Below, in pieces: positions 16,551 through 25,375 of a stretch of 64,000 nucleotides of DNA. The stretch's first letter is position 1; each line of letters begins with the position of its first letter. The DNA lies in contig CAYSYM010000014.1 in assembly GCA_964435115.1 (NCBI GenBank), forward strand, positions 1 through 64,000, written 5' to 3'. This DNA is from CAYSYM01 sp964435115 (GTDB lineage Bacteria; Chloroflexota; UBA6077; CF-72). The position numbers and the translations under genes are program-made. The notes under the pieces were generated by a model. That model was not told the origin of the DNA. It worked only from the letters and a program-made list of their open reading frames with translations, and did no database searches.

Positions 16551-16919
16551 ATGCTCGGTGCTTCACGGGTGAGTCCTCGAACAGGATCGCTGCGCTCGCC
16601 GCTGCCGCTGCTGGCGGCGGGCATCCTCGTCGCGCTGCTGCTGATTCTCCTGGTGGCCCAGCCACCCAGACAGCCGAGCTTCGACCCGTCCACCGTCGAG
16701 GCGCTCAGCCCGAGTGAAGTCCTGACCCTCGTGGCTCGCGAGATGCGGTCGGACGAAGCGGCGCTCCAGGTCGTGCGCGAGGGCCAGGCGCGCTTCGACG
16801 ACGGGACGTGGTACGTCACGGTCGGGGACGCGCAGTTCCACTTCAGCCAGCGGAACCGCGTCGTCGTGGCCGATAACGAGGCGGCCCAGGTCCTGCAGTT
16901 CCGCAGCCGGTCGCCCTGA
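16551..16919 (+). CDS. Small membrane-anchored hypothetical protein
   Basis: A 122-residue protein not recognised as any family. Residues 16-36 form one strong hydrophobic segment (LPLLAAGILVALLLILLVAQ), and the remaining ~85 residues are a polar domain, presumably outside the membrane, with FDDGTWYVTVGDAQFHFSQRN suggesting a small beta sheet. ATG 16551 is favoured because a TTGACG-N17-CATAGT promoter ends 9 bases upstream; the frame is open further 5' but with no start context. It is convergent with the zinc-ribbon gene downstream. Confidence 0.6.
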   Translation: MLGASRVSPRTGSLRSPLPLLAAGILVALLLILLVAQPPRQPSFDPSTVEALSPSEVLTLVAREMRSDEAALQVVREGQARFDDGTWYVTVGDAQFHFSQRNRVVVADNEAAQVLQFRSRSP

Positions 16920-17045
16920 GCCACTGCCGGCCGGGGGTTGGCGCCTCGCGGTTGGGGGTCAGCGCCCAGCGCTCGGGCACCCCGGGCCAGGGACCCGAGA
17001 CCTCAGCCGTGAGACCTCCGGCCCGCAGCCCGCGGCACGTCGCGC

Positions 17046-17552
17046 TCAGGCGATGTCGGGGTCACCTTCCACGTCGACCCGGACGGGGGCGCTCGCTTCG
17101 GCCTCGGCCGGTTCGGCGAACGCCGCCGTCAGCTCGTCCGCCCAGCGCTCGGCGTCCACGAACTGAATCGCGTACGCCCCGTCGTCCTCGGTTGGCGCGG
17201 CCGGGATCCGGGCGTCGATCCACCCCTCGCGCAGCCCGCGCACGACGACCTCGGTGGCGCGAGTGACGAACTGGGTGTAGCTCACCCTGGCCAGCCCGAG
17301 CGCTTCATACGTCTCCCGCCCGCGCCCGTCAGCCGTCCACATCAGCTCGATGAGCTTCAGATGGCGCGGGTAGAACTCCGCCACGCGCTGGTCGGGCGGG
17401 GCAAACCAGCGGTCCACGAGCCCTTCGAGCGGACCCATCGTCCGGAAGGGTCCGCCGCAGTCCCCGCAGGCGCGCTCCTCGCCCTCGCGCAGCCACCCCC
17501 GGGCCCCGCACCGGTCGCAGATCACGCGCCGCAGGCGCGGGTCAGCAGCCAT
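17046..17552 (-). CDS. Zinc-ribbon hypothetical protein
   Basis: A 168-residue acidic soluble protein with an N-terminal zinc ribbon: Cys12, Cys15, Cys29 and Cys32 in a CxxC-x13-CxxC arrangement. The rest is helical and charged (EFYPRHLKLIELMWTADG, ATEVVVRGLREGWIDARI), ending in an acidic tail. No enzyme motif is visible. The ribbon suggests nucleic-acid or protein binding. A small membrane protein gene lies upstream on the same strand, 71 bases away. Confidence 0.6.
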   Translation of the reverse strand: MAADPRLRRVICDRCGARGWLREGEERACGDCGGPFRTMGPLEGLVDRWFAPPDQRVAEFYPRHLKLIELMWTADGRGRETYEALGLARVSYTQFVTRATEVVVRGLREGWIDARIPAAPTEDDGAYAIQFVDAERWADELTAAFAEPAEAEASAPVRVDVEGDPDIA

Positions 17553-17623
17553 CCTTGCCCTTCCCGCCGCGCTGCCGTCGCCGCACCGGCGCGATCGCGG
17601 CCCAGCGGTGGCCAGAGGCAGCG

Positions 17624-17941
17624 CTACTCATCCGAGCGGGCGATGAGGCGAATGGCGATCTCCCACACCAGGACGTAGATGGCGAGGAGGGCCAGCACTA
17701 CCGCGAGGGTGAGCAGGTTGCTGATCTGGCCGAACGTGCGGATGTCCGCGAGCTTGGTGTAGACGGCGAGCAGCAGCGCCACCACCGCCCCGGCGGCGAA
17801 CACGCCGCTCACCAGCATCGTCGCCCCGCCCGAGGCGGTGGTCCGCGGTGGGCGGTAGTCCTCGAACGTCGGGGGGCGGCTGGCGCTGGCGACGGGCTCG
17901 CGCTCCTCGCGCTCTGAGCGGGGGCGGGTGGGGGTTGACAC
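17624..17941 (-). CDS. Small two-helix membrane protein
   Basis: A 105-residue protein with a polar N-terminal ~40 residues followed by two hydrophobic segments (MLVSGVFAAGAVVALLLAVY and a second, ISNLLTLAVVLALLAIYVLVW). A GTG at 17941 is the most economical start; the frame is open to 18136 but that would lie inside the divergent glycosyltransferase gene. No family is recognised. It is divergent to the glycan gene run and its start overlaps that run's promoter. Confidence 0.5.
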   Translation of the reverse strand: MSTPTRPRSEREEREPVASASRPPTFEDYRPPRTTASGGATMLVSGVFAAGAVVALLLAVYTKLADIRTFGQISNLLTLAVVLALLAIYVLVWEIAIRLIARSDE

Positions 17942-17962
17942 GGCGTCAGTCAATGGTAAGCA
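17935..17962 (+). promoter_or_regulatory. Promoter of the first glycosyltransferase run
   Basis: A perfect -35 box TTGACA (17935-17940), 16-base spacer and TAAGCA (17957-17962) preceded by TG at 17954-17955 (extended -10). It overlaps the start codon of the divergent membrane protein gene and lies 16 bases before the GTG at 17979. Confidence 0.55.
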
Positions 17963-17978
17963 TTCCTGGGTCTCAATC

Positions 17979-19190
17979 GTGCGCATCTTCTTCGCAGTCC
18001 CTCGCGCGGCGTGGGTCGACCTCAATCTGCGGCGCTCGCTGGAAGCGATGGGCCACGAGCTGATTCCGTTCACCTTTCCCGGGTGGCCGGACGACGCAGA
18101 CCCCGCCTGGCGCGACCGGGGGAAGCCTGCCACCAACCAGCGCCTGCTCGATGCGTTCCAGTCAGCGCTGCGCCGCGGACGGGTCGACCTCTTCTACGGC
18201 TACCTCTACAGCTCGGTGGTCTACCCGGAGACCATCCAGACGCTGCGCGGGTTCGGCGTGCCAACCGTCAACTTCTCCTGCAACAACGTCCACCAGTTCG
18301 AGCTGGTAGAGCGCATCGCGCCCCAGTTCGACCTGTGCGTCGTCCCGGAGCAGCAGGCCGTGGCTCGATTCCAGGCGGTGGGGGCGCGTCCCATCCGCAT
18401 CCAGCTCGCCGCCAATCCGGCGGTCTACCGGCCCTACCCGCTGGCCAGGACGGTCGACGTGGCGTTCGTCGGCCAACGCTATGCCGACCGCGCCGACCTC
18501 CTAAGCCACCTGTACCGCCACGGCATCCAGGTGCGCGCCTGGGGCGCGGGCTGGCAGAAGCGCAAGAAGCCGAACCTCCAGACGATCAAGGCGGCCCTCG
18601 CGCTCGTCGAAGACGAGCGGCTGGACGGCGTGCGTCGGCTCCTGCGGTCCAGGGGCGCGGCCGCGGCACCCGCGCCGGCTGTCGACGCGAACGTAGAGCG
18701 CGACGTCGCGGCCTTCGGGGGGCCCCGGCTGCTGCAGGGCGACCTGGTCAGGACCTTCAGCCGCAGCCACGTCAGCCTTGGCTTCGCCACGGCTGGCGAC
18801 TCGCACCGTGGCCCGCGGCGACTCACCCACCTGCGGCTGCGCGAGTTCGAAGCCCCGATGAGCGGCGCGCTCTACCTGACGGAACGCCAGGACGAGCTGG
18901 CGGAGTACTTCCGCATTGGCGAGGAGGTGCTCTGCTACGAGAGTCGGGACGACCTGCTGGCGCAGGTCCGCTACTATCTGGCGCACCCGGAACAGGCCGA
19001 GCGCGTCCGCCGCGCCGGCTACGAGCGCGCGTTGAGAGAGCACACCTGGCAGCACCGGTTCCGCGAGCTGTTCGCCGCGCTGGGCCTGCGCGCGGCCACG
19101 GCTCAGGAGGTGGGCCAGCGGCGGGCGTACGCTGGCACAGGCGGCGGCCCACCTGCTGCGGCTCCTCCAGCGAAAGCGCCCAGCGCTTGA
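17979..19190 (+). CDS. GT-B glycosyltransferase-like protein (CgeB/Glyco_trans_1_2 type)
   Basis: A 403-residue protein beginning MRIFFAVPRAAWVDLNLRRSLEAMGHEL, a Rossmann strand and helix. The C-terminal half contains RLREFEAPMSGALYLTERQDELAEYF and then YRYYLAHPEQAERVRR-like helices, the pattern of the CgeB-like group of GT-B transferases (spore maturation/glycan proteins) in which a DxxE/ExxM segment binds the nucleotide sugar. Start GTG 17979 is picked from the promoter position and the conserved strand; an upstream GTG at 17928 is possible. It opens a run of five glycan genes spaced 0-10 bases apart. Confidence 0.75.
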   Translation: MRIFFAVPRAAWVDLNLRRSLEAMGHELIPFTFPGWPDDADPAWRDRGKPATNQRLLDAFQSALRRGRVDLFYGYLYSSVVYPETIQTLRGFGVPTVNFSCNNVHQFELVERIAPQFDLCVVPEQQAVARFQAVGARPIRIQLAANPAVYRPYPLARTVDVAFVGQRYADRADLLSHLYRHGIQVRAWGAGWQKRKKPNLQTIKAALALVEDERLDGVRRLLRSRGAAAAPAPAVDANVERDVAAFGGPRLLQGDLVRTFSRSHVSLGFATAGDSHRGPRRLTHLRLREFEAPMSGALYLTERQDELAEYFRIGEEVLCYESRDDLLAQVRYYLAHPEQAERVRRAGYERALREHTWQHRFRELFAALGLRAATAQEVGQRRAYAGTGGGPPAAAPPAKAPSA

Positions 19191-19193
19191 GGC

Positions 19194-19961
19194 GTGACCG
19201 GGCAGCGTGCGCGTCCAGCCCAGGAGCGGCTGGCCGACGATCCGACCTCCGAGTTGTGGGGCGAGCACCTGAGCCGGTACCGGTTCGCGTGCCAGGGAGC
19301 GGCGGGCCTCCGCGTGCTGGATGTCGCCTGCGGGGCGGGGTTTGGCCTGCGCCGGCTGCGCCAGGCCGGCGCTCGCGCGTTCGGGTTCGATCTTGACCTG
19401 TCCGCGCTGCGCGCGAGTCGCGACACCCAGGCCGTGCCGGTGGCAGCGGCGGATGCAGGGCGCCTGCCGCTGGCTGACGACTCGATCGACCTGGCCGTGT
19501 CGTTCGAGACGCTCGAGCACGTCCCGGATGCGGAGGTGATGGTGGCCGAGCTGCGCCGGGTGATCCGGCCGGCGGGTCGGCTCATCCTGTCAACCCCCAA
19601 TCGCGCGTTCGGCCCACCCGAGCTCCACACGCGCAACCCGTTCCACGTGCGAGAGTTCACCGGCCACGAGCTGCAGGCGCTCCTCGCCCGCCACTTCGAG
19701 CAGGTGGTGGTGCACGGCCAGTGGCCGGAGCCGAGCTACCGCTACGTCCCGTTCCGCATGGTCGCGCCCGACCGCAGCGCCCGGGCCATGCTGTGGAAAC
19801 TGCAGAACCGGCTGCCAGTCGCGGCCAGGGAGGCGCTGGCGCGAGCGGTGAGCGGGGGCCCGTTCTACCCGGGGGAGACGGACTACCGGTTCCTGCCTGA
19901 GGCGTGGGCCGGTGCGCACGGCTTGCTGGCCGTGGCAGCGCGACCCCGCGCGCGCTCGTGA
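19194..19961 (+). CDS. SAM-dependent class I methyltransferase
   Basis: A 255-residue Rossmann methyltransferase: motif I VLDVACGAGFG (about 42-52), an acidic motif II residue in FGFDLDLS, DAGRLPLADDSIDLAV (post I) and SFETLEHVPD (motif IV). These match the ubiquinone/menaquinone-methyltransferase-like (methyltransf_11) group frequent in glycan clusters, where they cap or modify sugars or quinones. It starts GTG three bases after the preceding stop. Substrate unknown; sugar or glycan O-methylation is the context-based guess. Confidence 0.85.
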   Translation: MTGQRARPAQERLADDPTSELWGEHLSRYRFACQGAAGLRVLDVACGAGFGLRRLRQAGARAFGFDLDLSALRASRDTQAVPVAAADAGRLPLADDSIDLAVSFETLEHVPDAEVMVAELRRVIRPAGRLILSTPNRAFGPPELHTRNPFHVREFTGHELQALLARHFEQVVVHGQWPEPSYRYVPFRMVAPDRSARAMLWKLQNRLPVAAREALARAVSGGPFYPGETDYRFLPEAWAGAHGLLAVAARPRARS

Positions 19962-19967
19962 CCGCCC

Positions 19968-20924
19968 ATGCCAGCCCAGGTCGGTGTCGTCATCCCCACC
20001 TACAACCGGGCGGGGTACGTTGCCCAGGCGATCCAGAGCGCGCTCGACCAGGAGCTGCCGGGGGGCTCGGTCGAGGTGGTCGTCGTGGACGACGGCTCGA
20101 CCGACGACACGGCAGACGTCGCGGCGCGATTTGGCTCACGCGTGCGCTACCTGCGGCAGGAGAATCGACGCGAAGGGGCGGCGCGCAACAATGGCGCCCG
20201 GCTGACCTCGGCGCCCTACCTCGCGTTCCTCGACTCGGACGACTACTACCTGCCAGGGAAGCTGGCGACGGACGTGAGACGGCTGCAGCAGCCCGACCGG
20301 CCCGCCCTGGTGTACTCGCGCGCGCGCACCGTCGATCCCGCCGGACGGGAGATCGGCACGCGGGCGCTCCCGACACCTGAGGGCGACGTGTTCTGGGCGC
20401 TCGCGCGCGAGAGCTTCATCCCACTGAGCACGACGATCGTCCGCGCCGACGCCTTCCGCGCCTGCAACGGATTCGTCGAGGATCCGGCTCTCTCGGGTAC
20501 GGCAGACTGGGAGCTGTGGATGCGCCTGGCGGCGCGCTGGCGCGTGGGGTACAGCGGGCAGGCCGCGACATGCGTGCGCGTCCACCCGCGCAACATGCTC
20601 GGCGATCCGGGCTGGATGGAACGGGCGATGCTGGCCGGCGTCCACCACGCGCTCAACGACGACGTGGTCGCACAGAGGGCGCGAGGAGCATACGGACGGG
20701 TGCGTTCACACATGTACGTCACGATCGCGCTCAACGCGTACGGGAACGGTCGCCGCGGGCGGAGCCTGTACTGGCTGGGGCGCGCGGTGCGTGAGTGGTC
20801 GCCGCAGGTGCGGGAGCGTCGGTTTCTCGGCGCACTCGCGCGGGCGGCGATCGGCCAGGGGACGATCAGGCGGCTCCGCCCGGCCGGGCCGAGGCGAAGC
20901 CAGGGATCGGCGGTGCGCCCGTGA
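19968..20924 (+). CDS. Family 2 glycosyltransferase (GT-A)
   Basis: A 318-residue inverting-type transferase: VGVVIPTYNRAGYVAQAI at strand 1, nucleotide-binding VVVVDDGSTDDT (DD at 41-42) and the metal-binding DxD-like LDSDD (89-92), followed by an acceptor-region STTIVRADAF. The family makes beta linkages from NDP-sugars. No C-terminal membrane segment is seen. It lies six bases after the methyltransferase stop and overlaps the next gene by four bases. Confidence 0.9.
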   Translation: MPAQVGVVIPTYNRAGYVAQAIQSALDQELPGGSVEVVVVDDGSTDDTADVAARFGSRVRYLRQENRREGAARNNGARLTSAPYLAFLDSDDYYLPGKLATDVRRLQQPDRPALVYSRARTVDPAGREIGTRALPTPEGDVFWALARESFIPLSTTIVRADAFRACNGFVEDPALSGTADWELWMRLAARWRVGYSGQAATCVRVHPRNMLGDPGWMERAMLAGVHHALNDDVVAQRARGAYGRVRSHMYVTIALNAYGNGRRGRSLYWLGRAVREWSPQVRERRFLGALARAAIGQGTIRRLRPAGPRRSQGSAVRP

Positions 20925-22192
20925 CCCACCGCTCCGGCCTTTTCGTGGGGTCCTCCGCGCAGCCAGACGCGGCTGAACGTGCGGCCGCGCAGCCCTGCGG
21001 CGAAGGCGCGCGTGCGCCGCTCCTCTTTGCACGGAGCCTGTTCCTCCCCGCGGACCTGGGCGGCAACCGCTACCCGTACGAGGTCGTGACGCGGCTCGGC
21101 GCGCGCGGCCACCCCGTGACCGTCGCCACCCCCCGCCTGCACGGGCAGTTTCCACGCCTCCCGAACGTCCGCTACCGCCACTACCCGGTCAGCCGCCGCC
21201 ACCCGGCGCTCACGCACGCCACCAACCTCGTGAGTGGCGCCCTGGCCCTGCGGCCGGAACGCGGCCGGCACCCGGTGGCCCTGGCGGGCTCGTACGACGT
21301 CGCCCTCGCGCTGGACTGGGCGGGCCTGCTCGCCCGCACCCCGCTCGTGTTCCTGTTCCACTCGGAGTACTACTCGGAGTGGGTCCAGGCCCTCGGGCGC
21401 GGCCCGGCGGCGAGGGTGCGACGCGCCATCCTGGGCTACATGGCGGTGGTGGAGCGGCGGGTGTTCGCGCGCAGCGCCCGCCTGGTCGCCGTGAGCGAGT
21501 TCTCGGCGCGCCAGATACGCGAGCGTGCTCCAGGGACTCGGGAGAAGATCCGCGTCGTCCCGACCGGCGTCGACACCAGCTTCTTCAGGCCGCCGGACGA
21601 TTGCGCGGCCGCCAAGCGCGCGATCGGCCAGCCACCGGATGGCCTGCTGATTCTCGGCGTCGGGCGCTTGGTCGGCGTCAAGCGGTTCGATCGACTCATC
21701 CAGGGGTTCGCGCGAGCCCGAATGGAAGGGGTCGAAGGCCGCCTGGTGATTGCCGGCGACGGCCCTGAGCGGCCCGGCCTGGACCGACTGGTCCGGGAGC
21801 TGGGGGTCGGTGACGCCGTCGAGCTGGCCGGGTACTGCGACCCGCCCAGGCTGCGGTCGCTCATGCAGGCGGCGGACCTGCAGGTATGCAGCAGCGCGTT
21901 CGAGAATGCCTCGCTGGCGATCCTGGAGGCGTTCGCCAGCGGTGTGCCCGTGCTCGGGACGCCCGGCGGCGGCACGCCCGAGCTGGTGGGCGTGGTGGAT
22001 GGGTCCCTGGTCTTGTCCGACGACAGCGCCGCCGCGATCGCCGGCGGGCTGAAGCGCCTGAGCGCCGACAGGGCCCGGCTGCGCCAGCTCGGGGTCCGGG
22101 CGCGAGCATTGGCAGCGGAACGGTACGACTGGGAGCGCGTGGTCGATCGACTCGAGTCCGTGTGTGGAGAGGTGAGTCCGTCGTGGGTGTAG
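20921..22192 (+). CDS. Family 4 glycosyltransferase (GT-B)
   Basis: A 423-residue transferase with a GTG start overlapping the preceding stop (GTGA). After a 30-residue lead the GT4 N-domain starts at PLLFARSLFLPADLGGNRYPYEV. Later come VSEFSARQIRERA, RVVPTGVDTSFF and IAGDGPERPGLDRLVREL, then an E-x7-E nucleotide-sugar site in SAFENASLAILEAFASGVPVLG, and TPELVG. This is the RfaB/PimA-like retaining family. It should transfer a hexose or similar to a growing lipid-linked glycan. The lead residues up to about 40 are low-complexity. Confidence 0.85.
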   Translation: MTHRSGLFVGSSAQPDAAERAAAQPCGEGARAPLLFARSLFLPADLGGNRYPYEVVTRLGARGHPVTVATPRLHGQFPRLPNVRYRHYPVSRRHPALTHATNLVSGALALRPERGRHPVALAGSYDVALALDWAGLLARTPLVFLFHSEYYSEWVQALGRGPAARVRRAILGYMAVVERRVFARSARLVAVSEFSARQIRERAPGTREKIRVVPTGVDTSFFRPPDDCAAAKRAIGQPPDGLLILGVGRLVGVKRFDRLIQGFARARMEGVEGRLVIAGDGPERPGLDRLVRELGVGDAVELAGYCDPPRLRSLMQAADLQVCSSAFENASLAILEAFASGVPVLGTPGGGTPELVGVVDGSLVLSDDSAAAIAGGLKRLSADRARLRQLGVRARALAAERYDWERVVDRLESVCGEVSPSWV

Positions 22193-23214
22193 GCATCGCC
22201 GCGATCGGGTGCGGTTACTGGGGACCCAACGTCATTCGCAACCTGGCTGACCTGCCTGGCGTCGACCTGCGCCGCATTTGCGACGCGAATCCGGATCGGC
22301 TTCGCGCGGTCGCCAGCCGCCACCCCAGGGCGCGCGCCACGCTCGACGTGGACGAGGTCTTCGCGGATCCAACGGTTGCCGCCGTGTACCTGGCCACGCC
22401 CGTCAGCACCCACTACCACCTCGTCAGGCAGGCGCTCCTGGCCGGCAAGCATGTCCTGGTCGAGAAGCCGCTCGCCACGACCGTCGAGCAGGCCGAGGAG
22501 CTGGCGGCTCTCGGCCGAGACCGGAGCCTGACGCTCATGGTCGGGCACACGTTCGTGTACAGCCCGCCGGTCCGGAAAGTGAAGGAGCTCATCGACAGGG
22601 GCGTTATCGGCGAGATCTACCTGATCGAGACGACGCGCGTGAACCTGGGCCTGTTCCAGAAGGACGTGAGCGTGCTGTGGGACCTCGCGCCCCACGACCT
22701 CTCGATCCTGATGTACTGGCTGGGGGAAGTGCCCGAGAACGTGAGCGCGCGGGGCCGCTCGTTCCACGGCGAGGAGCTGGAGGACGTCGCGTTCCTCACC
22801 ATGGAGTTCCCCAGCCGCGTCCTGGCGCAGATGCAGGTGAGCTGGCTGGCGCCGACCAAGCTGCGCCGCACCAGCGTGATCGGCCGGCAGAAGATGGTGA
22901 TCTACGACGACCTCGAGCCGGTCGAGAAGGTCAAAGTCTTCGATCGCGGCGTGGATCGCCAGCCCGATTCGTTCGGCGAGTACCAGCTCACCTACCGGTC
23001 GGGCGACATCCTGAGTCCGCGCCTGGACACGACCGAGCCGCTGCGGCTCGAGTGCGCCCACTTCCTGGAGTGCATCCAGTCAGGTAAAGAGCCTGACAGT
23101 GGAGCACGGAGCGGCGTGGACGTCGTCCGGGTGATCCAGGCCGCCGAGCGCTCGCTGCGTGCCGGGGGCGAGCTGCAGCGCGTCGAGCCCAGCCCGGCAG
23201 TGCTCGCCCGCTGA
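22183..23214 (+). CDS. Gfo/Idh/MocA family sugar oxidoreductase
   Basis: A 343-residue NAD(P)-dependent dehydrogenase: GIAAIGCGYWGPNVIRN (Rossmann GxGxxG-type), ATPVSTHYHLV and the EKP motif in HVLVEKPLATT. It also carries DLAPHDLSILMYWLG, the YD/H-type catalytic segment near strand 8. Members oxidise or dehydrate NDP-sugars (for example UDP-GlcNAc 3-dehydrogenases in WlbA-like pathways); the product here is unknown. GTG 22183 has GGAGAGGTGAG about 8 bases upstream and overlaps the preceding gene by 10 bases. It closes the plus-strand run; a 10-bp hairpin follows. Confidence 0.85.
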   Translation: MGVGIAAIGCGYWGPNVIRNLADLPGVDLRRICDANPDRLRAVASRHPRARATLDVDEVFADPTVAAVYLATPVSTHYHLVRQALLAGKHVLVEKPLATTVEQAEELAALGRDRSLTLMVGHTFVYSPPVRKVKELIDRGVIGEIYLIETTRVNLGLFQKDVSVLWDLAPHDLSILMYWLGEVPENVSARGRSFHGEELEDVAFLTMEFPSRVLAQMQVSWLAPTKLRRTSVIGRQKMVIYDDLEPVEKVKVFDRGVDRQPDSFGEYQLTYRSGDILSPRLDTTEPLRLECAHFLECIQSGKEPDSGARSGVDVVRVIQAAERSLRAGGELQRVEPSPAVLAR

Positions 23215-23215
23215 C

Positions 23216-23253
23216 CAGCAAGCGCAGCGCGCTCAGTGGCTCCGCGCTTGCTG
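23216..23253. terminator. Bidirectional hairpin between convergent genes
   Basis: CAGCAAGCGC (23216-23225) pairs perfectly over ten bases with GCGCTTGCTG (23244-23253), loop of 18 bases. It begins two bases past the Gfo/Idh stop and contains the stop codon of the convergent membrane gene, so it can end both transcripts. Confidence 0.6.
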
Positions 23254-24771
23254 CTCCAGGTGGTTCAGCACGCGGGCTCCGCCGGCGCTGGCACCTTCGA
23301 GCCCGCTGCCCACCCGGTGCGCCCGCGCGGCCACGATTCGCCGCCAGGCGTGCACCAGGCCGGGGCTGCCGAGCACGAGCAGGGCTGGGGCAAGCATGAT
23401 ACGGTGCCTCACCAGGTTGCCCAGGTTCCCTTCCGAGAAGGCGAGCAGCAGCCAGGTAGCCAGGCCGTACAGCAGGAGGAGCGCCGGCGTCTGGCGGTCT
23501 CGGACCGGAGCGGCGAGTCCCACGGCCGTCGCCAGGATGAACACGTACCAGATCCCCATCTCCGCGCTCGCCACAAGGTCCCGCGTCGAGCGCACCTGCC
23601 AGGGGGCGGGCGCGAGGAGGCCGAAGGCGAGCGGCTCCAGCAGGTCGGCGGTGAGGCTGAAGGGTTCGGCGTCCCGGGCCGCGACGTCCTCGGGGACGGG
23701 TAGATCCGGCGCGTCGAGCGCCACCACGTCCACCTGCGCATCGATTTGCGATCGCGCGCTGAACGCTTCCCAGGCGCGGCGGTGGCGGACCTCCCTGACG
23801 ACGTTGCCGATGCGCGACTCGACAGCCTGCCAGGCGTCGACGCCGCGCAGGGACGCGACGGCGAGCACGCCGGCGGCGGCGACGGCGAGGAGCGCCGCCA
23901 CGAGCGCAAGCGAGCGGCCGCGGCCGCGGCGCGCGAGCCGGATTCCCAGCACCGGAACGGCTGCCGCGAGGACGAGCAGGAAGGCAGCGAGACGGAGGTC
24001 GACCAGGATGGCGCTGGCCGCGGCCAGGAGGACGACTGCGTTGCCAGGCGTGGACGCTCGGGGACGCTCGGCGATGAGCCGCTGGAGCGCGTAGAGGGCC
24101 AGCACCAGCGCGAAGAGGACGGGGATCTCTTTCAGGGTGAGCGTGCTCCAGAACACCAGGCTTGGCAGCAGCGCACTGGAGATGCCGGCCAGCCGGGCGA
24201 CGGTAGACCCGTAGGGAGGTCGGGCGATCTCGAACATGAGGACGGCGAGCAGCGCCCCGAGGGCCGCGTTGGCCACCCTGGGAATGAGCGGGGCGTAGCC
24301 GAAGAGCGCGTAGATGCCCGCCACGGCGAGGGGGTAGGCGTTCTCCAGCACCTGCTTCTGCCCGGTGAAGAGGGACATGCCTTCACCCCGAGCGATGCGG
24401 ACGAGCCACTGCGCCACGACGTCGTTGGCGTAGTCGTCCTGGAGCAGCGCGCCGTTCCCCGTTCCCGGGCGAGCGTAGAGGTACAGGCTGACGGCCAGGA
24501 GCGCACGGAGCCCGAACGCGGCCAGGAACAGGCGCTCGGCGAAGAGCCGCTCTTCGGTGGCGCGGCGTGCGAGCCACAGGCCCAGCTCCTGCACGGCCAG
24601 CACGCCGAGGAACGTGGACGGCCCGCCGACCACCAGTGCCGTGAGCGGCGCGAGCACCCGGACGACGATCCCCACACGCTCCCAGGTGGCTCCGCACCCC
24701 AGCCATCCCACCAGCGCGGGGACGGCAGGCACGCTCAGCGGAGTCGTCAGGCGGCCGGCACTGCCTGGCAC
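23233..24771 (-). CDS. GT-C membrane glycosyltransferase (GT39/PMT-like)
   Basis: A 512-residue polytopic protein with about 10-12 hydrophobic segments. The GT-C acidic motif near the first large loop is seen as LLQDDYANDVV, analogous to the DxD/DE site in PMT/ArnT-type enzymes that use polyprenyl-phosphate sugars on the outer membrane face. The C-terminal third carries a long extracytoplasmic loop followed by further helices. Start GTG 24771 directly follows a TAGTAT -10-like box, so the message may lack a leader. Assignment to a specific GT-C family is tentative; a polymerase-like role cannot be excluded. Confidence 0.65.
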   Translation of the reverse strand: MPGSAGRLTTPLSVPAVPALVGWLGCGATWERVGIVVRVLAPLTALVVGGPSTFLGVLAVQELGLWLARRATEERLFAERLFLAAFGLRALLAVSLYLYARPGTGNGALLQDDYANDVVAQWLVRIARGEGMSLFTGQKQVLENAYPLAVAGIYALFGYAPLIPRVANAALGALLAVLMFEIARPPYGSTVARLAGISSALLPSLVFWSTLTLKEIPVLFALVLALYALQRLIAERPRASTPGNAVVLLAAASAILVDLRLAAFLLVLAAAVPVLGIRLARRGRGRSLALVAALLAVAAAGVLAVASLRGVDAWQAVESRIGNVVREVRHRRAWEAFSARSQIDAQVDVVALDAPDLPVPEDVAARDAEPFSLTADLLEPLAFGLLAPAPWQVRSTRDLVASAEMGIWYVFILATAVGLAAPVRDRQTPALLLLYGLATWLLLAFSEGNLGNLVRHRIMLAPALLVLGSPGLVHAWRRIVAARAHRVGSGLEGASAGGARVLNHLEQQARSH

Positions 24772-24777
24772 TGGCGG

Positions 24778-24783
24778 ATACTA
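24778..24783 (-). promoter_or_regulatory. -10-like box just upstream of GTG start (leaderless candidate)
   Basis: TAGTAT on the minus strand, six bases from the GTG at 24771, which places the start codon at about +1. No -35 match is seen and no ribosome site precedes the GTG. Confidence 0.4.
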
Positions 24784-24864
24784 CCATGTGGCCGTCCGCG
24801 GGACGCGGCGAAGGAGGGCGCACTGCTCAGGCGAGGTCCAGGCGTTCGGCGCTCCCCGCTCTAC

Positions 24865-25350
24865 ATGGTCGGGCTCGCGGGTGGATCGGCGCCGAGCCGC
24901 GCCACCCTGTGGCTTGCCGGCCTGGCCGCTGGCGCGGGGCTGCTGGTGCTCCTGCTGGCAGCCGCGACGTCCTGGTCGGCGCCGGAGCGGAGCCTGGCGC
25001 CGAGCCTCATGCGCCAGCTCGCCGCCGCCCGGTCCGCGCTGGCGGCCGGCACGGCCGACCTGCGCGAGCCATGCGACCTGGCGGGGGATGCGCGGATGAA
25101 GCTGTACGGCCAGCCCGGGGTCGACCGGCAGCGCGCTCCGTGGAAGGAGCTGGAGAGCGCCGCCCAGGCGGTGCAGGCCGCGTGCGGCCAGCTCCGGCTC
25201 GCCCAGACGCCGGGCACGAGCGGCCGAGACGCCGAGCAGGCGCGCGAGAGCTGGCGTGGCGAGGCCCAGGCGGACCTGAGGCGCGCCTGTGCGTCCCTGC
25301 GCCAGGCGGCCGAGCGCGTGGGAGAGCCTGGCCCGTCCTGCGCCGAGTAG
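24865..25350 (+). CDS. Small membrane-anchored hypothetical protein, divergent
   Basis: A 161-residue protein with one hydrophobic segment near the N-terminus (ATLWLAGLAAGAGLLVLLLAAAT) and an Ala/Gln/Glu-rich helical exterior domain with three Cys. No family is recognised. ATG 24865 lacks a ribosome site, and the frame is open further upstream. It is divergent from the GT-C gene and convergent with the next GT4 gene, with a six-base-pair hairpin at the junction. Confidence 0.5.
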   Translation: MVGLAGGSAPSRATLWLAGLAAGAGLLVLLLAAATSWSAPERSLAPSLMRQLAAARSALAAGTADLREPCDLAGDARMKLYGQPGVDRQRAPWKELESAAQAVQAACGQLRLAQTPGTSGRDAEQARESWRGEAQADLRRACASLRQAAERVGEPGPSCAE

Positions 25351-25352
25351 AG

Positions 25353-25367
25353 GACGCGCGACGCGTC
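25353..25367. terminator. Short hairpin between convergent genes
   Basis: GACGCG-CGA-CGCGTC, a perfect six-pair stem with a 3-base loop, two bases after the plus-strand stop and nine bases before the minus-strand stop. It may serve both directions. Confidence 0.45.
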
Positions 25368-25375
25368 GAGTGGGC

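Noticed and set aside
23746..24864. Long upstream part of the open frame that contains the 24865 gene
   Set aside because: It is antisense to the GT-C gene and rich in Glu/Gln/Gly repeats; no start signal was found, so only the region from 24865 was kept.
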